A stretch of 64,000 bases of DNA from Xanthobacteraceae bacterium 501b (GCA_000378025.1 KB899087.1:1302001-1366000); one strand, 5' to 3'. Counted from the stretch's first letter, positions 39,770-49,821 are shown. Notes: generated by a model from the letters alone, not told the origin. A program made the numbers and translations.

Positions 39770-42004
39770 TCAGCCGAACTTGTTGTTGCGTGGAAAGCCC
39801 TTCGGCGGCAGGCGGCCGGCACCGGCGCGCTCGCCGCGCCATTCGGTTAGGTCGGTCACGGTCCAGGTGCGGCCGGACGTGTCGGTCCAGGTCAGGCCGT
39901 CGGCGGCGCTGAACACCTTCACGTCACTCATCGCGCCGTCCTTGTATCGTTGCAGCCGCACACCGCGCCCGCGCGCCATCTCGGGGATCTGCGTCAGCGG
40001 GAAGACCAGCAGCTTGCGGTTCTCGCCGATCACCGCGACGCTGTCGCCGGTCGCCGGCGTCACCTTCACCGCGTCCTGCGCGTCGACGCCCAGTATCTGC
40101 TTGCCCTTGCGGGTATTGGCGAGGCAATCGTCCTCGGCGACCAAGAAGCCCCGTCCCTCCTTCGCCGCCACCAGCAGCCGGCGCCCGCCGAGATAGGGCA
40201 GCACGTCGAGAATGTCGGCTTCCTGCTCCAGCTCGATCGACAGCCGCAGCGGCTCGCCATGGCCGCGCCCGCCCGGCAGCTTCGAGGCGTCGAGCGTGTA
40301 GAAACGGCCATTGGTGGCGAACACCAGCAATTTGGCGGTCGTCTCGGTGAAGAAGGTGATCTTGAGCCGGTCGTCGCCCTTGAAGGCAAGCGCCGTGAGA
40401 TCGGCGACATGGCCCTTCAGCGCCCGGATCCAGCCCTTCTCGGACACGACAATGGTAATCGGCTCGCGCTCAACCAGCGCTTCGATGACCGCATCCGCCT
40501 TGTGCACCGAGGCTTCGCCGAAGGTGGTGCGGCGACGGCCGAGCGCGGTCTCGGGCGCGAACATCTTGCGGGTTTCGGCCAGCTGTCCGGCCACCCTTTT
40601 CCACTGCAGCGCCACGGAGCCGAGCAGCTTTTCGATGCCCGCCTTCTCCTTGGAAAGCGCGTCGTGCTCCTTGCGGATCTCGAATTCCTCAAGCTTGCGC
40701 AGGCTGCGCAGGCGCATGTTGAGGATGGCCTCGGCCTGCACATCCGTCAGCTCGAACCGCGCGATCAAGGCGGGCTTCGGCTCATCCTCCTCGCGGATGA
40801 TGCGGATCACCTCGTCGAGATTGAGATAGGCGATGAGGTAGCCGTCCAGTACCTCCAGCCGGTGCTCGATTTCCCCGAGCCGGTGGCGGGAGCGGCGCAG
40901 CAGCACCTCGCGGCGATGGTCGACCCATTCGCGCAGCGCTTCCAGCAGGCTGACGACCTTGGGCACCTGTCCGCCGACCAGCACGTTCATGTTGAGCGGA
41001 AAGCGCGTCTCCAGCTCGGTGAGCCGGAACAGGCTCTCCATCAGCAATTCGGCATCAACGTTTCGCGCGCGCGGTTCGAGCACCAGCCGCACATCCTCGG
41101 CGCTCTCGTCGCGAACATCGGCAAGAAGCGGCAGCTTCTTCTCGTTGAGCAGATCGGCGATCTTCTCGACCAGACGGGACTTTGGCACCCCATAGGGAAT
41201 TTCGGTGACGACGATCACATAGGTGCCGCGCCCGGTCTCTTCCTTTTCCCAGCGCGCGCGCAGCCGGAAGCCGCCCCGCCCGGTGGCATAGGCATCGGCG
41301 ATCGAGGACGGGGATTCGATGATGACGCCGCCGGTCGGGAAGTCCGGCCCCTTCACAAAGGCCAGCAGGTCGTCGGTGGTGGCTTGCGGGTTGTCGATCA
41401 GGTGCAGGCTGGCGTCGATCAACTCGGCGGCGTTGTGCGGCGGGATCGAGGTCGCCATGCCCACGGCGATGCCCGTCGAGCCATTCGCCAGCAGATTAGG
41501 GAAGGCGCCGGGCATGACGACGGGTTCTTCCGTCGTGCCGTCATAGTTGGGGCGGAAATCGACCGCGTCCTCGTCGATGCCGTCGAGGATCAGCCGTGCA
41601 ACTTCGGTGAGCCGGGCCTCCGTGTAGCGTTCGGCCGCAGCGTTATCGCCGTCGATATTGCCGAAATTGCCCTGCCCGTCTACCAGCGGGTAGCGCTGGG
41701 AAAAGTCCTGGGCGAGCCGGACCATGGCGTCGTAGATCGCCGCGTTGCCATGCGGATGGAACGAGCCCATCACGTCGCCGACGATCTTCGCGCTTTTGCG
41801 GAAACCGCCGCCGGGGTCGAGCCGCAGAAGCCGCATGCCATAGAGAATGCGGCGATGCACGGGCTTCAGCCCGTCGCGCGCATCCGGCAGTGCCCGGTGC
41901 ATGATGGTGGACAGCGCATAGGCGAGGTAGCGCTCTTCAAGCGCCGCCTTCAGGCCGATCGGTTCGATCGTGCCATCATCGGTCGGAATCGGTGGCTCAC
42001 CCAT
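39770..42004 (-). CDS. parC: DNA topoisomerase IV subunit A
   Basis: ParC (744 residues) is the cleavage subunit of topoisomerase IV, which separates daughter chromosomes. The catalytic tyrosine is Tyr127 in ERYTEARL, after [19 protein letters not shown] and [12 protein letters not shown]. The C-terminal region is short and has no RRGGKG GyrA box, which separates it from gyrA in this window. Asn87 and Ala88 stand where E. coli has Asp79 and Ser80. The gene lies downstream of recO, with 57 bases between. Confidence 0.96.
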   Translation of the reverse strand: MGEPPIPTDDGTIEPIGLKAALEERYLAYALSTIMHRALPDARDGLKPVHRRILYGMRLLRLDPGGGFRKSAKIVGDVMGSFHPHGNAAIYDAMVRLAQDFSQRYPLVDGQGNFGNIDGDNAAAERYTEARLTEVARLILDGIDEDAVDFRPNYDGTTEEPVVMPGAFPNLLANGSTGIAVGMATSIPPHNAAELIDASLHLIDNPQATTDDLLAFVKGPDFPTGGVIIESPSSIADAYATGRGGFRLRARWEKEETGRGTYVIVVTEIPYGVPKSRLVEKIADLLNEKKLPLLADVRDESAEDVRLVLEPRARNVDAELLMESLFRLTELETRFPLNMNVLVGGQVPKVVSLLEALREWVDHRREVLLRRSRHRLGEIEHRLEVLDGYLIAYLNLDEVIRIIREEDEPKPALIARFELTDVQAEAILNMRLRSLRKLEEFEIRKEHDALSKEKAGIEKLLGSVALQWKRVAGQLAETRKMFAPETALGRRRTTFGEASVHKADAVIEALVEREPITIVVSEKGWIRALKGHVADLTALAFKGDDRLKITFFTETTAKLLVFATNGRFYTLDASKLPGGRGHGEPLRLSIELEQEADILDVLPYLGGRRLLVAAKEGRGFLVAEDDCLANTRKGKQILGVDAQDAVKVTPATGDSVAVIGENRKLLVFPLTQIPEMARGRGVRLQRYKDGAMSDVKVFSAADGLTWTDTSGRTWTVTDLTEWRGERAGAGRLPPKGFPRNNKFG

Positions 42005-42061
42005 GCCCTGTGCTACCGCGAAGCGCGAGCGGGAACAAGACGCGAACGCGCCCGCGCAAAG

Positions 42062-42790
42062 CTATCCACCGGGCCGTTTCAGCGCGGCCAGCAGCGAAGC
42101 GCGGGCATCGGGGAGCGGCAGGCCGCGCGGGTCGAAAACACGCCGCGCCAGAAAATGGCCGGTGAGCGCGAAGGCGGCCTCGACATCCTCAGGCATCGGC
42201 GGCTCGGCAACCTCGCTGATGAGGAAATAGGGCAGCGTGAAAAGCTGCGCCTGCCAGGGCGCGCCGGCGTCGCGGCTCACCGCGCGGCCGGATTTGGGCG
42301 AGACATAGAGCAGATCGTTGCGCCCGCCGGTGGCCGCGCAACTCTCCAGATCCAGGCCAAATCCCAGTTCGGTCAGGAGTGCCAGCTCAAAGCGAGCCAT
42401 CATCATGCCGGTCAGGCGCTCATGGTGGAGATGCTCGATCATGGTGGCCAGATGGCCGTGCAGCACGGGATGGGGATCGCGCTCGGGCAGCAGCCGGATG
42501 AGGCTGCCGAGATGGCTCAGCGCGAAGGCGGAATGGGCCTGTGCCATCAGCCGGCCGGCATGCGCGGCCGTCACTTCCAGCGCGTAGGCGCCGAGCTGCT
42601 CGTCGAGACGCGCGCGCCAGGTCACGCGCACGCCATTGCCCGCCTGCAGCGCCGCCGCCTGCCGGCGCGAGCCGCCGCCCCGCACCAGGCCGAGATGGCG
42701 ACCATGGCCGGCTGTCATCACTTCGACGATGGCATTGGCCTCACCGTGGCGGCGCACGCCGAGAATGATGCCCTCGTCCGACCACTCCAT
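42062..42790 (-). CDS. recO: DNA repair protein RecO
   Basis: RecO (242 residues) helps load RecA at gaps in the RecFOR pathway. The N-terminal OB fold begins MEWSDEGIILGVRRHGEANAIVEV. The helical rear half has FELALLTELGFGLDLESCAATGG and the C-terminal LARRVFDPRGLPLPDARASLL. Only one cysteine remains in the zinc-finger region, as in other alphaproteobacterial RecO as I recall them. It follows era after nine bases. Confidence 0.95.
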   Translation of the reverse strand: MEWSDEGIILGVRRHGEANAIVEVMTAGHGRHLGLVRGGGSRRQAAALQAGNGVRVTWRARLDEQLGAYALEVTAAHAGRLMAQAHSAFALSHLGSLIRLLPERDPHPVLHGHLATMIEHLHHERLTGMMMARFELALLTELGFGLDLESCAATGGRNDLLYVSPKSGRAVSRDAGAPWQAQLFTLPYFLISEVAEPPMPEDVEAAFALTGHFLARRVFDPRGLPLPDARASLLAALKRPGG

Positions 42791-42799
42791 CGGGCGGCC

Positions 42800-43759
42800 T
42801 CACTCCTGCGGGAAATCCAGCCCCATTTCGCGGTAGCGCGCCGGGTCGTCGGCCCAGTTCTCGCGCACCTTGACGAACAGGAACAGGTGGACCGGCGCCT
42901 CGACGATCTCGGTCAGTTCCTTGCGGGCGGCCATAGAGATCGCCTTGATCGTGTCGCCGCCCTTGCCGAGCACAATCTTCCGCTGGCTTTCGCGCTCGAC
43001 AAAGATGGTCTGCTCGATGCGGACCGAGCCGTCCTTGCGCTCCTGCCAGGAATCGGTTTCAACCGTCGAGCGGTAGGGCAGTTCCTCGTGCAGGCGGTGG
43101 AACAGCTTTTCGCGGGTGATCTCGGCGGCCAGCGAGCGCATCGGCGCGTCGGAGATCTGGTCCTCGGGATAGAGCCACGGCCCGAAGGGGAGGATCTGTG
43201 CGAGCCACGCGCGCAGCTCCTTCAGCCCATGTCCGGCGAGAGCCGACACCATGAACAGCCGGTCGAAGCTGGTGAGTTCGGCCACCTTGGCGGCGAGCTC
43301 CAGCAGGCTCTCGCGCTTCACCAGGTCGATCTTGTTGAGCAGGATCGCGCGCGGGCGGCGCACATCGGCGAGGCCGCGGATGATGGATTCGACTTCCTCA
43401 TTGAGCCCAGCGCGGGCGTCAATGAGCAGCACGACGGCGTCGGCATCGCCCGCGCCGTTCCAGGCGGAGCGCACCATGGCTTTCTCCAGCCGGCGCTTGG
43501 GCGCGAAGATGCCGGGGGTGTCGACAAGCACGATCTGCGTCGCGCCCTCGATGGCGATGCCGCGCACCAGCGAGCGGGTGGTCTGCACCTTGTGCGAGAC
43601 GATCGAGACCTTGGTGCCGACCAGCGTGTTGGTCAGCGTCGACTTGCCCGCATTGGGCGTGCCGATGAGGGCGACGAAGCCGCAGCGGGTGTTTTCGCGT
43701 GCCGCCTCGGGGGCCGCGTCAGGACCCTCTTCGGGTGTCTCGTCGATAATGTCGTTCAT
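42800..43759 (-). CDS. era: GTPase Era
   Basis: Era (319 residues) is an essential GTPase that binds 16S rRNA and assists 30S maturation. G motifs are GTPNAGKSTL (G1), DTPG (G3) and NKIDLV (G4). The C-terminal KH domain includes IVLGKGGDTIKAISMAARKELTEI and the closing VRENWADDP. It overlaps the rnc stop by 4 bases. The lepB-rnc-era-recO order is conserved across the class. Confidence 0.97.
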   Translation of the reverse strand: MNDIIDETPEEGPDAAPEAARENTRCGFVALIGTPNAGKSTLTNTLVGTKVSIVSHKVQTTRSLVRGIAIEGATQIVLVDTPGIFAPKRRLEKAMVRSAWNGAGDADAVVLLIDARAGLNEEVESIIRGLADVRRPRAILLNKIDLVKRESLLELAAKVAELTSFDRLFMVSALAGHGLKELRAWLAQILPFGPWLYPEDQISDAPMRSLAAEITREKLFHRLHEELPYRSTVETDSWQERKDGSVRIEQTIFVERESQRKIVLGKGGDTIKAISMAARKELTEIVEAPVHLFLFVKVRENWADDPARYREMGLDFPQE

Positions 43760-44475
43760 TGCGTAACCCGTTGGAGAAACGCCGCAGCGGCGATCTTCTG
43801 AGCGTTCTGCTTGGAGGAGCCGGTCGCCTCGACCGGCTCGAAACCCGGCACGTCGACGGCGATCCGGAACTCCGGATTATGATCGGGACCGGAGCGCTCG
43901 ACCAGCCGGTAATGTGGCGGCGGCAATCCGCGCCCCTGCGCCCATTCCTGCAGCGCCGTCTTGGGGTCGCGGGCGGAACTGCCGGGGACGGCGAGCCGGG
44001 CGCGCCAGAAGCGATCGACCATGGCCTCGGCGGCGGGATAGCCGGCATCGAGATAGACCGCCGCCAGCACGGCCTCAACCACGTCGGCGAGAATGGCCGG
44101 GCGCTCGCGCCCGCCGGAACGCTCCTCGCCGGCGCCGAGCCGCAGATGCGGGCCCAGGCCCATGGCGAGCGCCACCTCGGCGCAGGCATCCTCGCAGACG
44201 AGATCGGCGAGGCGGCGCGAGAGTTCCCCCTCCTCGGCGTGGGGGAAGGCGCGGTAGAGCATGTCGGAGACCACGAGACCCAGCACATGGTCGCCGAGGA
44301 ATTCCAGCCGCTGATAGGAGCGCACGCGCGCCCGCGAGCCCTGCACGCCCGTCACCGACGAGATATGCGTAAGCGCAAGGCGCAGATGGGCCCTGTCGGC
44401 AAAGACATGGCCGAGCGCGCTTTCCAGTGCGTCGAGGCCGGCGTCGTCGGGGACGCGGTTCTTGCCGCGCGTCAT
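43756..44475 (-). CDS. rnc: Ribonuclease III
   Basis: RNase III (239 residues) cleaves double-stranded RNA, including rRNA precursors. It has the signature QRLEFLGDHVLGLVVSDMLYRAFP with the metal-binding acidic residues, a second acidic helix at ADVVEAVLAAVYLDAGY, and a C-terminal double-stranded RNA-binding domain from DPKTALQEWAQGRGLPPPHY to the end. The start MTRGKNRV overlaps the lepB stop in ATGA; the upstream frame inside lepB is not used. Confidence 0.97.
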   Translation of the reverse strand: MTRGKNRVPDDAGLDALESALGHVFADRAHLRLALTHISSVTGVQGSRARVRSYQRLEFLGDHVLGLVVSDMLYRAFPHAEEGELSRRLADLVCEDACAEVALAMGLGPHLRLGAGEERSGGRERPAILADVVEAVLAAVYLDAGYPAAEAMVDRFWRARLAVPGSSARDPKTALQEWAQGRGLPPPHYRLVERSGPDHNPEFRIAVDVPGFEPVEATGSSKQNAQKIAAAAFLQRVTQ

Positions 44476-45227
44476 CGCACGAAGGAGAAGAGGCGGTTCC
44501 AGCGCACCGTCCACGGCCACTTCCAGAACTGCCAGGCCGCGTCGCCTTCCTTCACCGAGAAGAAGATGATCTGGGCGCGGCCGATCAGGTTCTCATAGGG
44601 GACATAGCCGACCTGGCTGAGCACGCGGCTGTCGGTGGAATTGTCGCGGTTGTCGCCCATCATGAAATAATGGCCGGGCGGCACCTTGTAGACGTCGGTA
44701 TTGTCGTAGAAGCCGTTCTCGACGAGGTCGAGCGTGTAGTAGCTCACCCCATTGGGAAGGGTTTCGGTCCAGCGCTTCACGCGCTCCACCCGGCCATTGC
44801 CCTCGTCGTCCATCCAGTAGCCGGCATCCTCGCGCTTCACCGGCACGCCATTGATGTGCAGCAGGCCGCCGATCATCTGGATCTCGTCGCCGGGAAGGCC
44901 GATAACGCGCTTGATATAGTCCGTGCTTTCGTCGCGCGGCAGCTTGAACACCACGACGTCGCCGCGATCGGGCGTCGAGCCCAGGATGCGGCCGTCGAAC
45001 AGCGGCGGCGACAGCGGCAGCGAGAAGCGGCTGTAGCCATAGCTGAACTTCGACACGAAGAGGTAGTCGCCAACAAGCAGCGTCTCCTTCATCGAGCCGG
45101 AAGGGATGTTGAACGGCTGGAACAGGAAGGTGCGGATCAGCAGCGCGATCAGGAACGCCTGGAGAATGACCTTGACGGTTTCGCCGAGGCCACCTTCCTG
45201 CTTCTTCGGTTCGGTGGTGGACGTCAT
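44472..45227 (-). CDS. lepB: Signal peptidase I
   Basis: LepB (251 residues) removes signal peptides from exported proteins in the inner membrane. After a charged start there is a single clear membrane helix (VKVILQAFLIALLIRTFLF), then the nucleophile in NIPSGSMKETLLVGD, the lysine base in DYIKRVIGLPGDEIQ, and box E GHYFMMGDNRDNSTDSR. GGAAGG precedes the ATG; the frame extends nine codons further. The 130 bases back to acpS hold nothing recognisable. Confidence 0.97.
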   Translation of the reverse strand: MTSTTEPKKQEGGLGETVKVILQAFLIALLIRTFLFQPFNIPSGSMKETLLVGDYLFVSKFSYGYSRFSLPLSPPLFDGRILGSTPDRGDVVVFKLPRDESTDYIKRVIGLPGDEIQMIGGLLHINGVPVKREDAGYWMDDEGNGRVERVKRWTETLPNGVSYYTLDLVENGFYDNTDVYKVPPGHYFMMGDNRDNSTDSRVLSQVGYVPYENLIGRAQIIFFSVKEGDAAWQFWKWPWTVRWNRLFSFVR

Positions 45228-45357
45228 GTTGCCTTCCGGTGCGCTCAGCGGCACGGCATGCGCCGCGCAAGGCGGCCGTGCGGCTCCTATAGCCGCTCAG
45301 TGCGGCGGCGGCAACGCGCGCCGCTCACGATCGCACGAGGTGCCGCATCGGCAGCCC

Positions 45358-45768
45358 CTAGCCGCCAGCCCCGGCGGGAACGGCGCTGATAATGACGAAG
45401 GCCTGAGCCAGCGGGCCGTCATCGGTGATGGTGAGGTCGATCTGTGCCTCGAAGCCGGCGGGGGTGATGGCGTCGAGCCGCGCCTTCGCACCGCCGGTGA
45501 GCTTCAGCGTCGGCCGTCCCGAGGCCAGGTTGACCACGCCCATGTCGCGCCAGAACACGCCCTGCGCCAGCCCGGTGCCAAGGGCCTTGGCGCAGGCCTC
45601 CTTGGCGGCGAAGCGCTTGGCATAGCTTTCCGCCCGGCGGGCGCGGCGATCGGACTTGGCGCGCTCCACCGGGGTGAACACGCGGTCGAGAAAGCGCTCG
45701 CCATGGCGCTCCAGAACCTCGGCAACGCGCCGCACGTCGGTGATGTCGGAGCCGATGCCGAGGATCAT
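45358..45768 (-). CDS. acpS: Holo-ACP synthase
   Basis: AcpS (136 residues) attaches 4'-phosphopantetheine to acyl carrier protein. It has [19 protein letters not shown] with the magnesium-binding aspartate, and [15 protein letters not shown] with the conserved lysine and glutamate. The long upstream frame lies antisense-free but within pdxJ in another frame, so the start was set at MILGIG, 13 bases after the pdxJ stop. Confidence 0.96.
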   Translation of the reverse strand: MILGIGSDITDVRRVAEVLERHGERFLDRVFTPVERAKSDRRARRAESYAKRFAAKEACAKALGTGLAQGVFWRDMGVVNLASGRPTLKLTGGAKARLDAITPAGFEAQIDLTITDDGPLAQAFVIISAVPAGAGG

Positions 45769-45781
45769 GCCCTGCCCTCCC

Positions 45782-46558
45782 TCACGCCGCCTGCGGCGCG
45801 CCGAGGCGGGCACGGCCGCGCGCCATCGCGGTACGCATGTGGCGGATGGCGCCTTCCAGCCCGACGAAGATGGACTCGCCGATGAGGAAATGGCCGATAT
45901 TGAGCTCGCGCACCGCCGCCACGCCGGCCATGACTTCCGCCGTGGCGAAGTCGAGTCCGTGCCCGGCATGGATCTCCAGCCCGAGTTCGCTGCCCTGCCC
46001 GGCCGCCGCCAGCAGCCGCGCCAGCTCGGCCTCGGCCTTGTCGCTCTCGCCGGCGGCAATAAGCTCGCACCAGGCGCCGGTGTGAAGCTCGATCACCGCC
46101 GCGCCGATATCGGCGGCACGGGCGATCTGGTCGGCATCCGGCGCGACGAACAGCGACACGCGGATGCCGGCCGCGCCGAGCTTTTCCACCTTGTGGGCGA
46201 GATCGATGCCGCCGCCGATGACGTCGAGCCCGCCTTCGGTGGTGCGTTCCTCCCGGCGCTCGGGTACCAGGCAGGCGGCATGCGGGCGATGTTCGAGCGC
46301 GATGGCGACCATCTCGTCGGTCGCCGCCATCTCGAAATTCAGCGGCACCGTCAGTTGCTCGCGCAGGCGCCGCATGTCGCTGTCGCGGATATGGCGGCGG
46401 TCCTCGCGCAGATGCGCGGTGATGCCGTCGGCGCCGGCGGCGCAGGCGAGCTGGGCGGCGCGCACCGGATCGGGCAGATCGCCGCCGCGCGCATTGCGGA
46501 TGGTGGCGACGTGGTCGACATTCACGCCGAGCCGGATGGGGGGAATGAGCGTGGTCAC
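45782..46558 (-). CDS. pdxJ: Pyridoxine 5'-phosphate synthase
   Basis: PdxJ (258 residues) closes the pyridoxine ring from 1-deoxyxylulose phosphate and 3-amino-2-oxopropyl phosphate. It is a TIM barrel with [26 protein letters not shown] at the start, [16 protein letters not shown] with active-site residues, ELHTGAWCE, and [12 protein letters not shown]. The GTG start overlaps the pyrE stop by 4 bases (GTGA). pyrE-pdxJ-acpS is a coupled unit. Confidence 0.96.
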   Translation of the reverse strand: MTTLIPPIRLGVNVDHVATIRNARGGDLPDPVRAAQLACAAGADGITAHLREDRRHIRDSDMRRLREQLTVPLNFEMAATDEMVAIALEHRPHAACLVPERREERTTEGGLDVIGGGIDLAHKVEKLGAAGIRVSLFVAPDADQIARAADIGAAVIELHTGAWCELIAAGESDKAEAELARLLAAAGQGSELGLEIHAGHGLDFATAEVMAGVAAVRELNIGHFLIGESIFVGLEGAIRHMRTAMARGRARLGAPQAA

Positions 46559-47148
46559 GCCTTCACCCCCTGGATGCTGCGCGAGCCGGGCTTCACCGGC
46601 GGCAGGGCGGCGAGTTCCGGCGGCAGCGCGTCGGCGGGATAGGTGGGAATATCGAGCTTTGCCAACGCCACCAGGGGCACGCCGAGATCGGCCTTGCCAT
46701 TCGAGCGATCGATCAGGCAGGCGGCGCCGACGACGTTCGAGGTGTGCTCGGCAATCGAGGCGAGGCACTCGCGCGACGAAAGCCCGGTGGTGACGATGTC
46801 CTCCACCATCAGCACCTTCGCCTCGGGGGGGATGGTGAAGCCGCGCCGCAGCTGGAAGGTGCCGCCCTCGCGCTCGACGAAGACCGCCATGGCGCCGAGC
46901 TGGCGGGCCGTTTCATAGCCGGGAACGATGCCGCCGACGGCGGGCGAGACGACATAGTCGATCTTGCCGAACGCCGCCTCGGCCTTCTCCGCCAGCGCCT
47001 TGCACAGGCGCGCGGTGCGGACCGGGTCCTGGAAGATGAACATCTTCTGCAGGAAAATCGGGCTGCGCAGGCCGGAGGAAAGGATGAAATGCCCCTCCAG
47101 CAGCGCGCCCGCCGCACGGAACTCGGCCACGACCTCGTCTTGTGTCAT
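46555..47148 (-). CDS. pyrE: Orotate phosphoribosyltransferase
   Basis: PyrE (197 residues) joins orotate to phosphoribosyl pyrophosphate in pyrimidine synthesis. The PRPP loop [18 protein letters not shown] is plain, with [17 protein letters not shown] near the start and [16 protein letters not shown] in the middle. It heads the pyrE-pdxJ-acpS group; 81 bases separate it from the small gene upstream. Confidence 0.97.
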   Translation of the reverse strand: MTQDEVVAEFRAAGALLEGHFILSSGLRSPIFLQKMFIFQDPVRTARLCKALAEKAEAAFGKIDYVVSPAVGGIVPGYETARQLGAMAVFVEREGGTFQLRRGFTIPPEAKVLMVEDIVTTGLSSRECLASIAEHTSNVVGAACLIDRSNGKADLGVPLVALAKLDIPTYPADALPPELAALPPVKPGSRSIQGVKA

Positions 47149-47229
47149 CTCGAACGCCCGGAGCAGGTTGCTGAATGGGGGGCGTGATAGCCCATCCGTC
47201 GGGCCACGTCACCCATTCGCCGCGCTCGT

Positions 47230-47418
47230 TCAGGCGCCAGCGACAGAGCCTTCGCGCACGGCGCGGCTGCGAGCACGGGCGCAGGCCAGCGCCGCTTCCC
47301 CGGAAAGCTGCTCGACGCGGCCACTGGCGACACGGTGACCATCGCCGATGAACCGGCCCCACAGGACCTTGGCGACACCCGAAACGATGCGGACATTGGC
47401 CTGGAACTGCTCGGTCAT
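47230..47418 (-). CDS. Small protein, weakly CsbD-like, with EcfG-type promoter
   Basis: The 62-residue ORF (MTEQFQANVRIVSGVAKVLW at the start, then GRFIGDGHRVASGRVEQLSG) has AGGAGA seven bases before its ATG, one of the best ribosome-binding sites in the window. The pattern of a Trp, then a glycine/aspartate turn, then G-x-x-x-QL-x-G recalls CsbD stress proteins, but the match is weak and I do not claim the family. The GGAAC-N16-CGTT promoter 38 bases upstream suggests control by the general stress response. Confidence 0.65.
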   Translation of the reverse strand: MTEQFQANVRIVSGVAKVLWGRFIGDGHRVASGRVEQLSGEAALACARARSRAVREGSVAGA

Positions 47419-47456
47419 CGGTGTCTCCTGCGGTCGCCTACTGGGACTGCCGAGGA

Positions 47457-47481
47457 AACGCCGGATAGGGTTAACGGTTCC
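47457..47481 (-). promoter_or_regulatory. EcfG-type (general stress) promoter, GGAAC-N16-CGTT
   Basis: On the minus strand GGAAC (plus positions 47477-47481) is followed after exactly 16 bases by CGTT (47457-47460), the consensus of the alphaproteobacterial extracytoplasmic sigma factor EcfG/SigT/RpoE2. The start codon of the 62-residue gene is 38 bases further on, behind AGGAGA. The site begins four bases beyond the end of rsh. Confidence 0.65.
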
Positions 47482-47484
47482 TTA

Positions 47485-49686
47485 TCAGCCGTTCACCCGT
47501 TCCACGCTCGACACCACCGGCCGGGCGCGCAGATCGGTGAGAATGCCGTTGAGGTGGCGCAGGTCATAGACGCCGATATCGATCACCATCCGGGTGAAAT
47601 CGGCCGAGCGCGACGACATGCGCAGATTCTCGATATTGCCGTCGCGCTCGCCGATCACCTGGGCAATTTGCGCCAGCGAGCCCGGCTCGTTGGTGGCGAC
47701 GACGACGATCTGCACCGGGAAACGCTGCGGGTCGTCTTCCTCGACATCCCAGCGCACGTCGAGCCAGCGCTCCGGCTCCTCTTCGAAATCCTGCAGTGCC
47801 GGCGACTGGATCGGGTAGATGGTGATCCCCTCGCCCGGCGACAGGATGCCGACGATGCGGTCGCCCGGCACGGCGCCGCCATTGGGGGCGAAGCGCACCG
47901 GCAGCTCGCGGTTGATGCCGCGAATCGGGATGGCGGTGAGCGGATCGGGGTCGCTCTCGATGCCGGGGATCTTGAACTTCAGGCTCTGGCCCTGCTCCAG
48001 CTCGAACCAGCCTTCGCCCTTGAGCGCGGCGCGCTCTTCCGGGCGCGGGCCGGTCCATTCGGGATGCACTGCCTTCACCACATCGTCCGAGCGCATCTCG
48101 CCGCGCCCGACCGCCGCATAGACATCCTCCAGCGAGGTGCGCGCCAGGCGGCCGACGGAGGTTGCCAACTTCTCCTCGGAGAAGACCTTTCCGGCGCGGA
48201 CGATGGCCCGCTCGACGATCTTCTTGCCGAGCCCGGCATATTGCGCCCGCACGGCGGCGCGGGTGGCGCGGCGGATGGCAGCGCGGGCCTTGCCGGTGAC
48301 GACGATGGATTCCCACGCCGCCGGCGGCGTCTGGCCGGAGGCGGTGATGATCTCCACCTCGTCGCCATTCTGCAGTTCCGACACCAGCGGCGAAATCTTG
48401 CCGTTGATCTTCGCCCCAACCGCCCGGTCGCCGACCCCGGTATGGACGGCATAGGCGAAGTCGATCGGGGTGGCGCGGCGCGGCAGGGTGATCAGCCGGC
48501 CCTTGGGGGTGAAGCAGAATACCTGATCATGGAACAGTTCGAGCTTGGTATGCTCCAGGAACTCCTCGGGACTGGAGCCTTCGGCCAGCAATTCGATGGT
48601 GCGGCGCAGCCAGGCATAGGCGTTGGAATCGCGGGTCAGTGGATCGGAGCCGCCGGTGTCCTTGTAGAGCGCATGGGCGGCGATGCCGTATTCGGCGATC
48701 TCATGCATCTGCCGGGTGCGAATCTGCAGCTCAACGCGCTGTCGGCCGGGCCCCACCACGGTGGTATGGATCGAGCGGTAATCGTTCTGCTTGGGGGTGG
48801 ACACGTAGTCCTTGAACCGCCCCGGCACCAGCGGCCATTTGGTGTGCACCACGCCGAGCACGGCGTAGCAGGCCTCGACGGTGTCGACGAGAATGCGGAA
48901 GCCGTAAATATCGGAGAGCTGCTCGAACGCCACCGATTTGCGCTCCATCTTCCGCCAGATGGAGTGCGGGCGCTTCTGTCGTCCGGTGACGACGGCCTCG
49001 ATTCCCTTTTGCGCGATGGCGTCGGACAGTTCGCGCTCAATCGCCGCGACGAGCTCGCCATTATTCTCCTTCAGCGCCTGCAGCCGGCCGAGGATCGAAT
49101 CATAGGCTTCCGGCGACAGCTGGCGGAAGGACAGGTCCTCCAGCTCCTCGCGCATGTCGTGCATGCCCATGCGGCCGGCGAGCGGCGCATAGATGTCCAG
49201 CGTCTCCTGGGCGACGCGGGAGCGTTTTTCCTCCGGCACCCATTTGAGCGTCCGCATGTTGTGCAGGCGGTCGGCGAGCTTGACCAGCAGCACGCGGACA
49301 TCGTCGGCGATGGCGAGCAGCAGCTTGCGCAGGTTTTCGGCCTGCTTGGCCTGCTTGGAAACCAGATCGAGCTTCTTGATCTTGGTCAGGCCCTCGACCA
49401 GCGCGCCGATCTGCGGGCTGAAGATGCGGTCGATCTCCTCGCGGGTGGCGTCGGTGTCCTCGATCGTGTCGTGCAGCAGCGCCGCCACGATGGTGGCGTC
49501 GTCGAGCTTGAGGTCGGTCAGGATGGCGGCGACTTCGAGCGGGTGCGAAAAATAGGGATCGCCCGAGGCGCGTTTCTGCGTGCCGTGGGCACGCATTGCA
49601 TAGACGTAAGCGCGATCGAGCAGCGCTTCGTCGGTATTGGGATTGTACCGGCGCACGCGCTCGACGAGCTCGTACTGCCGCATCAT
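47485..49686 (-). CDS. rsh: Bifunctional (p)ppGpp synthetase/hydrolase Rsh
   Basis: Rsh (733 residues) makes and degrades (p)ppGpp in the stringent response. The hydrolase HD domain has SHPLEVAAILTDLK and AALLHDTIEDTDATREEI. The synthetase has DIYGFRILVDTVEACYAVLG, KDYVSTPKQNDYRSIHTTV and ELQIRTRQMHEIAEYGIAAHALYK. Then come a TGS domain (VFCFTPKGRLITLPRRATPIDFAYAVHT) and a C-terminal ACT domain (VVVATNEPGSLAQIAQVIGE). A single long Rsh is usual in the order. It lies downstream of rpoZ as in E. coli, with a strong terminator between. Confidence 0.97.
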   Translation of the reverse strand: MMRQYELVERVRRYNPNTDEALLDRAYVYAMRAHGTQKRASGDPYFSHPLEVAAILTDLKLDDATIVAALLHDTIEDTDATREEIDRIFSPQIGALVEGLTKIKKLDLVSKQAKQAENLRKLLLAIADDVRVLLVKLADRLHNMRTLKWVPEEKRSRVAQETLDIYAPLAGRMGMHDMREELEDLSFRQLSPEAYDSILGRLQALKENNGELVAAIERELSDAIAQKGIEAVVTGRQKRPHSIWRKMERKSVAFEQLSDIYGFRILVDTVEACYAVLGVVHTKWPLVPGRFKDYVSTPKQNDYRSIHTTVVGPGRQRVELQIRTRQMHEIAEYGIAAHALYKDTGGSDPLTRDSNAYAWLRRTIELLAEGSSPEEFLEHTKLELFHDQVFCFTPKGRLITLPRRATPIDFAYAVHTGVGDRAVGAKINGKISPLVSELQNGDEVEIITASGQTPPAAWESIVVTGKARAAIRRATRAAVRAQYAGLGKKIVERAIVRAGKVFSEEKLATSVGRLARTSLEDVYAAVGRGEMRSDDVVKAVHPEWTGPRPEERAALKGEGWFELEQGQSLKFKIPGIESDPDPLTAIPIRGINRELPVRFAPNGGAVPGDRIVGILSPGEGITIYPIQSPALQDFEEEPERWLDVRWDVEEDDPQRFPVQIVVVATNEPGSLAQIAQVIGERDGNIENLRMSSRSADFTRMVIDIGVYDLRHLNGILTDLRARPVVSSVERVNG

Positions 49687-49792
49687 GACAGAAACTCGCG
49701 AGAAGGATCGACCGAGGCGGCCGCTGGGCTAGATATCGTCCGCAAGCCCGGCCAGCGCAAGCCGCATGTCGCGGAAAAGGCAGGCTAAACGG

Positions 49793-49821
49793 AAACGGCC
49801 CGGCGCGGGGCCGGGCCGTTT
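49793..49821 (-). terminator. Intrinsic terminator after rpoZ
   Basis: AAACGGCCCGGC (49793-49804) and GCCGGGCCGTTT (49810-49821) form a perfect 12-base stem with a 5-base loop, 53 bases downstream of the rpoZ stop. On the minus strand the stem ends in TTT and is followed by CCGTTTAG. It implies that rsh is expressed at least partly from its own promoter in the next 100 bases. Confidence 0.7.

Noticed and set aside
39950-43801. An uninterrupted plus-strand frame of more than 1,280 codons antisense to parC, recO and era
   Set aside because: The opposite strand carries three unmistakable genes with catalytic motifs. The long antisense frame follows from high third-position GC; its translation is low in complexity and has no family features.
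45358-46059. Extended acpS of about 233 residues
   Set aside because: The first 97 codons lie in an alternative frame of pdxJ and are Arg/Pro/Ser-rich, while [11 protein letters not shown] is the universal AcpS start.
47471-47485. TTAA-N7-TTAT resembling a CtrA site
   Set aside because: One base differs from the consensus and it lies within the better supported EcfG promoter region and the rsh stop.
47335-49788. A plus-strand frame of about 817 codons antisense to rsh
   Set aside because: Same cause; it also crosses the EcfG promoter and the start of the 62-residue gene.
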